Source of the DNA: an uncultured Campylobacter sp.
GTDB lineage: Bacteria > Campylobacterota > Campylobacteria > Campylobacterales > Campylobacteraceae
Length of the DNA: 9,627 nucleotides
Assembly: GCF_937890585.1 (NCBI RefSeq)
Contig: NZ_CALACG010000286.1
Span: forward strand, 1 to 9,627
Direction: 5' to 3'
Under the pieces are notes generated by a model. That model did no database searches. It was not told the DNA's origin and saw only the letters and a program-made list of their open reading frames with translations. Below are positions 6,896 through 9,627 of this stretch, piece after piece; position 1 is the first letter of the stretch, and each line of letters starts with the position of its first letter. A program made the position numbers and the translations under genes.

Positions 6896-7524
6896 TGCTT
6901 AAATTTAAAGAGCTTTGGCAACTCTTTTGTATTGTAGTTATTGAGCTACCGCTAGAGATGCTTGGCTATATAGTAGTGCCGATCGCTCTACTATTTTGCA
7001 ACAAGCAAAGCGAGCATTTGCCAAAGTGGGCGCGATACTTTGAGGACGCAAGCGACCTATACGGCGGCGAGAACTCCGCTATAAACGGTGATAGTGGTTG
7101 GCGTAAAGAACACTACCCAAACGGCAAAAATAGGACGTATTTCGTGCGTCTTTTATGGCTATATAGAAATCGCATCGGCTACTTTTCAAGCCGAATAAAT
7201 GGCGTAAAAGTGAGCGAAATAGATCCGTCAAGTATAAGAGTACAAGGCAATATCAAAGTCACAAGCAACGGCGGAGCAATAAGCGACTTTTGTAAGGTCA
7301 CACTAAAGCTAAAAGATGGACGTTCACGATTTGGATTTTACAAAACGATCCGCTACAAAGGCTTTTTAAGTGGCTTTTATTGCCGTATCTATATCGGCTG
7401 GAAATTGCTCGACATAGCAGAGATGAACGAATACAACAAAGATACATTTATGCAACCAGACGACAAGGTATTTTTAAAAAGCGTGTGGGTGGTTAATCCA
7501 TTAAAAAGGGTGCAAGATGAGTGA
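6895..7524 (+). CDS. DUF7338-like phage membrane protein
   Basis: A 209-aa protein starting in a TAATG overlap with the 46-aa gene. Residues about 8-34 form a hydrophobic segment interrupted by E17, P19 and E21, so it is a membrane helix or hairpin. It is followed by the characteristic 'HLPKWARYFED' (41-51), then a Gly/Asn/Asp-rich loop, then 'FVRLLWLYRNRIGYF' (83-97). The arrangement 'P.ALLF....LP.WA..FD......g' followed by 'R..WL..RN...' matches the DUF7338 type as I remember it. A C-terminal domain has several Tyr/Phe-rich strands (FGFYKTIRYKGFLSGFYCRIYIGWKLLD, in pieces). Homologues occur near lysis genes of many phages, but their function is unknown to me. The stop lies eight bases inside the i-spanin gene. 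Confidence 0.6.
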   Translation: MLKFKELWQLFCIVVIELPLEMLGYIVVPIALLFCNKQSEHLPKWARYFEDASDLYGGENSAINGDSGWRKEHYPNGKNRTYFVRLLWLYRNRIGYFSSRINGVKVSEIDPSSIRVQGNIKVTSNGGAISDFCKVTLKLKDGRSRFGFYKTIRYKGFLSGFYCRIYIGWKLLDIAEMNEYNKDTFMQPDDKVFLKSVWVVNPLKRVQDE

Positions 7525-7867
7525 TAAATTCTATATAGGGGCTATCTTATTTTTGAGCTTTGTCGTTGGCGTGCTTTACTGGCTAAACAATAACGCAGCC
7601 GATAAGATAGATAAGCTAACAACTAAGATAGCGCAAGAAAAGGCAGACAATGCAGTAATAACAGCAGATTTGCAAACTTGCAAAGCAAAGATAGAGCTTG
7701 TAAATGTAAGCCTAAAAGCCCTAAGCGTGTCAAAGCAAGACGAAGCTAAGATAAAAGAGCGTGTTATAACTAGGGTTGAGCGTGTGGCAGTGCCAGTTAA
7801 AGACGCCGCATGCGAGGAAAAGCTAAATTTTTATGAAAGGCTATTAAATGAAGCTAATAATAAGTAG
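7517..7867 (+). CDS. i-spanin (Rz-like inner-membrane subunit)
   Basis: A 116-aa protein with AAAAGGG (7504-7510) six bases before ATG. The start overlaps the previous gene by eight bases. Residues 6-23 form one N-terminal transmembrane helix (YIGAILFLSFVVGVLYWL), and the rest, with no further hydrophobic segment, should lie in the periplasm. Residues about 26-85 are a charged heptad-like helix (KIDKLTTKIAQEKADNAV and following). This is the Rz topology: a signal anchor plus a periplasmic coiled coil. It contains two cysteines (C55 and C99), which could form disulfides between subunits. The C-terminal 'EEKLNFYERLLNEAN' helix would contact the o-spanin. The partner lipoprotein gene begins 20 bases before its stop. 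There is no sequence identity to lambda Rz that I can see. The call rests on topology and arrangement. Confidence 0.75.
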   Translation: MSDKFYIGAILFLSFVVGVLYWLNNNAADKIDKLTTKIAQEKADNAVITADLQTCKAKIELVNVSLKALSVSKQDEAKIKERVITRVERVAVPVKDAACEEKLNFYERLLNEANNK

Positions 7868-8096
7868 CCTAATAGTGGCGTTTTTTATAGTCGGTTGTAG
7901 CTCAAAGCCTGAGGTGATAGTAAAAACACAATATCAAGATGTATTTATCCCAGTGGCGTGCATTGAAAAAATGCCAACAAAGCCAAAGTATAGCCCTAGT
8001 GATTTACAAAGCGCAAAGGAGCTAATGGGCTATTTTTTGACGTGTGAAGAACTTTTAAAAGGGTGCGTAAATGGAAGCGATCATAAAAAAGACTAA
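7848..8096 (+). CDS. o-spanin (Rz1-like outer-membrane lipoprotein)
   Basis: A small lipoprotein of 82 aa with GAAAGG seven bases before ATG, overlapping the i-spanin gene by 20 bases in another frame. The N-terminus is a short lipoprotein signal: KL followed by IISSLIVAFF and the lipobox IVGC, so signal peptidase II should cleave before C17. Serines at +2 and +3 point to the outer membrane. The mature part is about 66 residues, with 'VKTQYQDVFIPVAC' and a Pro/Lys segment (MPTKPKYSPSD), then 'YFLTCEELLKGC'. Three more cysteines are present. Together with the i-spanin it should bridge the envelope and fuse inner and outer membranes in the last step of lysis. The last 26 bases overlap the next small frame. 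Confidence 0.8.
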   Translation: MKLIISSLIVAFFIVGCSSKPEVIVKTQYQDVFIPVACIEKMPTKPKYSPSDLQSAKELMGYFLTCEELLKGCVNGSDHKKD

Positions 8097-8178
8097 GAAA
8101 TTTTGGCTAAATAGAATGGTTATTTTTGAGCTAATACTATCCGTTGTCATAATGTATATTTTCACATTTAAATACTAA
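8071..8178 (+). CDS. Very small membrane peptide (35 aa), possible holin accessory
   Basis: A frame of 35 codons beginning inside the end of the o-spanin gene, with AAAAGGG (8057-8063) seven bases before ATG and TAA at 8176-8178, just before the ribosome site of the holin. The N-terminus is basic (EAIIKKTKKFWLNR), followed by one hydrophobic helix (MVIFELILSVVIMYIFTF, about residues 16-33). This basic-then-hydrophobic form would place the N-terminus in the cytoplasm. Without it, about 100 bases between o-spanin and holin would be empty, which is unusual in this tightly packed operon. By position it could be an antiholin, a pinholin or a second holin component. No family is recognised. Confidence 0.55.
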   Translation: MEAIIKKTKKFWLNRMVIFELILSVVIMYIFTFKY

Positions 8179-8192
8179 GAGAGGCGGAGGTA

Positions 8193-8567
8193 ATGGAGGA
8201 CTTACTAAATAAGGCAGGTTTTTATTTTTGGGTTGCCGTCGTTGGCTTTGTTGGCGGAGTGCTAAGCCTTGAAAATGATAGCCATAAGCCGCTACATAGT
8301 GGCAAAGCAATAATAAATTCTATTATAAGCGCGATAAGCTCAATGTTTATATGCTGGATTTTTTACGAAGTCACATTTTATTTTACGAAAGAAAACCGCT
8401 TTAGCCTAGCCGTTGGTGGCTTTTTTGCGTGGCGTGGCACGGCGTGGATAAGTGCGATCGTTGATAAGGCAATCGATAAAAAAATAGAGAGTTTTGGGGG
8501 CGGTGGCTATTATGATGATTATTCGCCAAAGCCGCCACAAGACTATAATTTTAAGGATGAAAAATGA
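8193..8567 (+). CDS. Phage holin (LydA / holin superfamily III-like)
   Basis: A 124-aa protein with three predicted membrane helices at about residues 9-26 (FYFWVAVVGFVGGVLSL), 40-64 (IINSIISAISSMFICWIF and on) and 69-90 (FSLAVGGFFAWRGTAWISAIV), and a polar C-terminal tail (GGGGYYDDYSPKPP, DYNFKDEK). This layout, with a Gly-rich first helix, a Gly/Ala-rich third helix and the endolysin gene directly after it, is that of LydA-type holins. The ribosome site is a purine-rich GAGGCGGAGG; the 5' GAGG has the better spacing (eight bases) for the ATG at 8193. Holins make holes in the inner membrane at a set time and let the endolysin out. The stop overlaps the endolysin start (ATGA), so the two should be translated together. 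Confidence 0.75.
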   Translation: MEDLLNKAGFYFWVAVVGFVGGVLSLENDSHKPLHSGKAIINSIISAISSMFICWIFYEVTFYFTKENRFSLAVGGFFAWRGTAWISAIVDKAIDKKIESFGGGGYYDDYSPKPPQDYNFKDEK

Positions 8568-9115
8568 GTTATATGCAAGCGTTTAATCTGCTTATGAGTT
8601 TAGAGTTTAGCCGTCCAGAAAATGCCCTACATAAAAACCCAACAGAAAGTGGGCTAACTTTTATGGGTATTTACGAAGTGGCAAATCCAAGCTGGAATGG
8701 GTGGAAACAAATAAAGGCAGCGATCAACGCATACGGCGATCTTAAAAAAGCTAGCATTGCTTTATATAACGACGACAACCTAGTCGAGCTTGTGGGGAAA
8801 TTTTACAAAGCGAACTACTGGGATGCCATGAGGCTTGATGAGATAAATAGTTATCAAAAGCAGGCGGAAATGTTTATATTTGGCGTAAATGCTGGGTGCA
8901 AAAACGCCATTAAAGTAGCTCAAAAGGTTGTGGGCGTTACAATGGACGGCGTTTTAGGCGCTAATACTCTAGCCGCGATAAATGCGTATAATGAAGTGAG
9001 CTTTGATAAAGACTACGACCGAGCAGAAATATCTTATTATCGGGCTATTATTTCAGCTAACCCAACTTTGGCTAGATATGAAAAAGGCTGGATTAATAGA
9101 GCCGAAAAAGTATAG
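8564..9115 (+). CDS. Endolysin: GH108-type N-acetylmuramidase with peptidoglycan-binding domain
   Basis: A 183-aa protein, normal for this family, starting in an ATGA overlap with AAGGA six bases upstream. The N-terminal half fits glycoside hydrolase family 108: 'FNLLMSLEFSRPENALHKNP', then 'TESGLTFMGIYEVANPSW'. E14 lies where the family has its single catalytic Glu (usually EGGY). The 'NPTESGLTFMGIY' segment corresponds to the usual 'DPGGETkyGIt'. The C-terminal half (about 98-183) fits the PG_binding_3 domain: 'MFIFGVNAGCKNAIKVAQ', 'GVTMDGVLGANTLAAINA' and the ending 'YEKGWINRAEKV' (typical 'GW..R'). It should cut the glycan strands of the host wall. It has no signal peptide or anchor, so export depends on the holin encoded just before it. 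It is the last gene of the late operon. Confidence 0.87.
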   Translation: MSYMQAFNLLMSLEFSRPENALHKNPTESGLTFMGIYEVANPSWNGWKQIKAAINAYGDLKKASIALYNDDNLVELVGKFYKANYWDAMRLDEINSYQKQAEMFIFGVNAGCKNAIKVAQKVVGVTMDGVLGANTLAAINAYNEVSFDKDYDRAEISYYRAIISANPTLARYEKGWINRAEKV

Positions 9116-9126
9116 GCAAAAATAGC

Positions 9127-9148
9127 TTTTACTGAGTTTTTTACTGAC
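9127..9148 (+). repeat. Left pair of ACTGAC-type repeats (possible integrase arm sites)
   Basis: TTTTACTGA (9127-9135) is followed by an exact TTTTTTACTGAC (9137-9148). The ACTGA cores begin at 9131 and 9143, 12 bp apart. The same 12-bp spacing recurs in the right-hand pair. Confidence 0.7.
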
Positions 9149-9158
9149 CTATTTTTTA
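9135..9158 (+). repeat. Left arm of perfect 24-bp inverted repeat
   Basis: Bases 9135-9158 (beginning AGTTTTTTACTGACC) are the exact reverse complement of 9395-9418. The arm lies 19 bases after the endolysin stop codon and includes one copy of TTTTTTACTGAC. Confidence 0.85.
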
Positions 9159-9211
9159 CAACGTCGCTACAAACTACGATTAAAACGATATTTTGTTAAT
9201 ATTATTAAAAG

Positions 9212-9227
9212 TCTGTTGGGGACACCA
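9212..9227 (+). other. tRNA 3'-end-like 16-mer, candidate att core
   Basis: TCTGTTGGGGACACCA parses as five bases of a T-stem 3' strand (TCTGT), seven of an acceptor 3' strand (TGGGGAC), a discriminator A and CCA, which is the exact 5+7+1+3 spacing of a tRNA end. It is a GC-rich island in AT-rich DNA and lies between the two groups of repeats. No T-loop (TTCGAAT or similar) or other tRNA part precedes it, so it is not a tRNA gene. P4-type integrases usually recombine at the 3' ends of tRNA genes, and attP then carries a copy of that end. A chance match is possible. Confidence 0.4.
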
Positions 9228-9297
9228 CTACTTAGAAAAACAAATAAAAACTTGTAAAAGATACTCCAGCTAAACTCTACAAACAGCCCTAAAATAC

Positions 9298-9334
9298 GTA
9301 AAAAGTTGTAAAAATAAGTAAAAAGTTGTAAAAA
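9298..9334 (+). repeat. Phased GTAAAAA array (tandem 20-bp repeat, likely bent DNA)
   Basis: GTAAAAAGTTGTAAAAA occurs at 9298-9314 and again at 9318-9334. Read finely, GTAAAAA recurs at 9298, 9308, 9318 and 9328, an exact 10-bp step. A5 tracts repeated once per helical turn give intrinsic curvature. A further A4 run at 9291-9294 extends the phase. A degenerate unit (CTTGTAAAAG) lies at 9251-9260 and an inverted one (TTTTTACAAC) at 9153-9162. Confidence 0.8.
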
Positions 9335-9346
9335 GATAGCGAAATA

Positions 9347-9371
9347 TTTTTTAACTGACTTTTTTACTGAC
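9347..9371 (+). repeat. Right pair of ACTGAC-type repeats (possible integrase arm sites / operators)
   Basis: TTTTTTAACTGAC (9347-9359, one extra A) is followed directly by an exact TTTTTTACTGAC (9360-9371). ACTGAC begins at 9354 and 9366, again 12 bp apart. The pair covers the -35 region of the putative integrase promoter, so a protein bound here would affect its transcription. Confidence 0.7.
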
Positions 9372-9383
9372 TAATGATATAAT
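9355..9383 (+). promoter_or_regulatory. Putative integrase promoter (extended -10)
   Basis: TGATATAAT at 9375-9383 is a perfect extended -10 (TGn plus TATAAT). A weak -35, CTGACT (9355-9360, four of six bases of TTGACA), lies 17 bp upstream inside the right repeat pair. Transcription should start near 9390, giving a leader of about 29 bases made up mostly of the right inverted-repeat arm. Confidence 0.65.
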
Positions 9384-9394
9384 CCACAAAATTT

Positions 9395-9418
9395 TAAAAA
9401 ATAGGTCAGTAAAAAACT
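9395..9418 (-). repeat. Right arm of perfect 24-bp inverted repeat, abutting the integrase start codon
   Basis: Bases 9395-9418 (ending GGTCAGTAAAAAACT) are the exact reverse complement of 9135-9158. The arm ends at the base before the integrase ATG and takes up the place of a normal ribosome site. It holds the inverted copy of TTTTTTACTGAC at 9405-9416. Confidence 0.85.
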
Positions 9419-9627
9419 ATGCCAAAGACAAGCCCACAAGTAAATGACACCCTTTTAAAATCACTAAAGCCTAAAGAGAGCAAATATTTTGTTAGTGACG
9501 GCGAGAATATGCTAATCGAGATCCGCCCTAATGGCAAAAAATCTTTTATTTTAGAGTATAAAAGCCCAGCCACAAATAAAATGACAAGAATAACTTTAGG
9601 GCAGTATCCGATGATGAGCCTAAAAGA
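9419..9627 (+). CDS. int: P4-type tyrosine integrase, N-terminal part (3' end cut by window)
   Basis: The frame runs from ATG 9419 to the right edge (69 complete codons) without a stop. An in-frame TAA at 9410-9412 excludes a longer start. The visible part is an arm-DNA-binding domain of the DUF4102 type that begins P4-like integrases: 'LLKSLKPKESKYFVSDGE', then 'NMLIEIRPNGKKSFILEYK', then 'MTRITLGQYPMMSLK'. This matches the family's 'D..GL.L.V.P.G.K.W...Y' and 'LG.YP..SL..AR' pattern. The catalytic domain lies beyond the window. The enzyme should integrate and excise the element by site-specific recombination, usually at a tRNA end. There is no good ribosome site: only AGG at 9403-9405, 13 bases before ATG, within an inverted repeat. 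This suggests weak or controlled translation. Confidence 0.87.
   Translation, partial: MPKTSPQVNDTLLKSLKPKESKYFVSDGENMLIEIRPNGKKSFILEYKSPATNKMTRITLGQYPMMSLK

Larger units (their letters stand above)
9116..9418. other. Intergenic region: candidate phage attachment site (attP) with integrase arm sites
   Basis: This AT-rich, 303-base gap is the only real gap in the window and contains no credible gene. From left to right it shows: two TTTTACTGA-type units 12 bp apart (9127-9148), an inverted GTTGTAAAAA unit (9153-9162), a GC-rich 16-mer with the form of a tRNA 3' end (9212-9227), an array of GTAAAAA units at 10-bp steps (9298-9334), two more TTTTTTACTGAC-type units 12 bp apart (9347-9371), a promoter, and an inverted copy just before the integrase ATG (9405-9416). 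Repeats on both sides of a tRNA-like core, next to a tyrosine integrase with an arm-binding domain, are what an attP looks like. The seen parts are the repeats. The att function is inferred. Confidence 0.55.

Noticed and set aside
9118..9157. Possible terminator after the endolysin: AAAAATAG (9118-9125) pairing with CTATTTTT (9149-9156)
   Set aside because: The stem has only one G-C pair and a 23-base loop, so it is too weak for a normal intrinsic terminator. The sequence is better explained by the repeats.
9150..9227. Complete tRNA gene ending in CCA at 9227
   Set aside because: No T-loop consensus, anticodon arm, D-arm or matching 5' acceptor strand (GTCCCCA) is present upstream. Only the 3' end pattern is seen.
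9298..9334. Short CRISPR-like array
   Set aside because: Only two 17-base units with a 3-base gap. There are no spacers of useful length and no cas genes.

Overview
The window looks like the right-hand part of a temperate, contractile-tailed phage (prophage) genome from an epsilonproteobacterium, most likely a Campylobacter. The evidence for the host is the AT-rich sequence, heavy use of ATA, CTA, AGC and AAA codons, and a lysis cassette and tail proteins that resemble Campylobacter prophage proteins as I remember them. The species cannot be fixed from the sequence alone. All genes read on the + strand. They are tightly packed, with many TAATG, ATGA and GTGA stop/start overlaps, so bases 1-9115 look like one late operon. 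I see no internal promoter or terminator.

Bases 1-6378 hold the end of the tail module. In order they are the C-terminus of the tape measure protein, a Dit-like baseplate protein, a small baseplate plug-like protein, a gp27/gp44-like hub, a gp138/gpV-like membrane-piercing spike with an HxH tip, a gp25-like wedge protein, a baseplate J protein, a DUF2612 tail protein, a short tail fibre and a probable fibre chaperone. The spike, gp25 and J set indicates a myovirus baseplate, but the gene order is not the Mu-like order known from many Campylobacter prophages.

Bases 6390-9115 hold accessory and lysis genes. These are a 30-aa membrane peptide, an 88-aa membrane-anchored protein, a 46-aa cysteine-rich (zinc-ribbon-like) protein, a DUF7338-like membrane protein, an overlapping i-spanin/o-spanin pair, a 35-aa membrane peptide, a three-helix holin and a GH108-type endolysin with a peptidoglycan-binding domain. 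The endolysin has no signal or anchor, so it should need the holin to reach the periplasm, with the spanins finishing the job at the outer membrane. Three of these genes (30, 35 and 46 aa) are very short and easily missed.

Bases 9116-9418 are the only real intergenic region and the most interesting part of the window. They contain repeats of TTTTTTACTGAC on both flanks (paired 12 bp apart on each side), a perfect 24-bp inverted repeat bracketing the region, a 10-bp-phased array of GTAAAAA units, and near the middle a GC-rich 16-mer that fits the 3' end of a tRNA (half T-stem, acceptor strand, discriminator, CCA). This is the layout expected of a phage attP site with arm-type and core-type integrase sites. 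It lies directly upstream of a P4-type tyrosine integrase (9419 onward, cut by the window edge), whose extended -10 promoter sits among the repeats. If the site is an intact attP, the sequence comes from a circular or episomal phage, a tandem prophage or a circularly permuted assembly, because an integrated single prophage would have split it.
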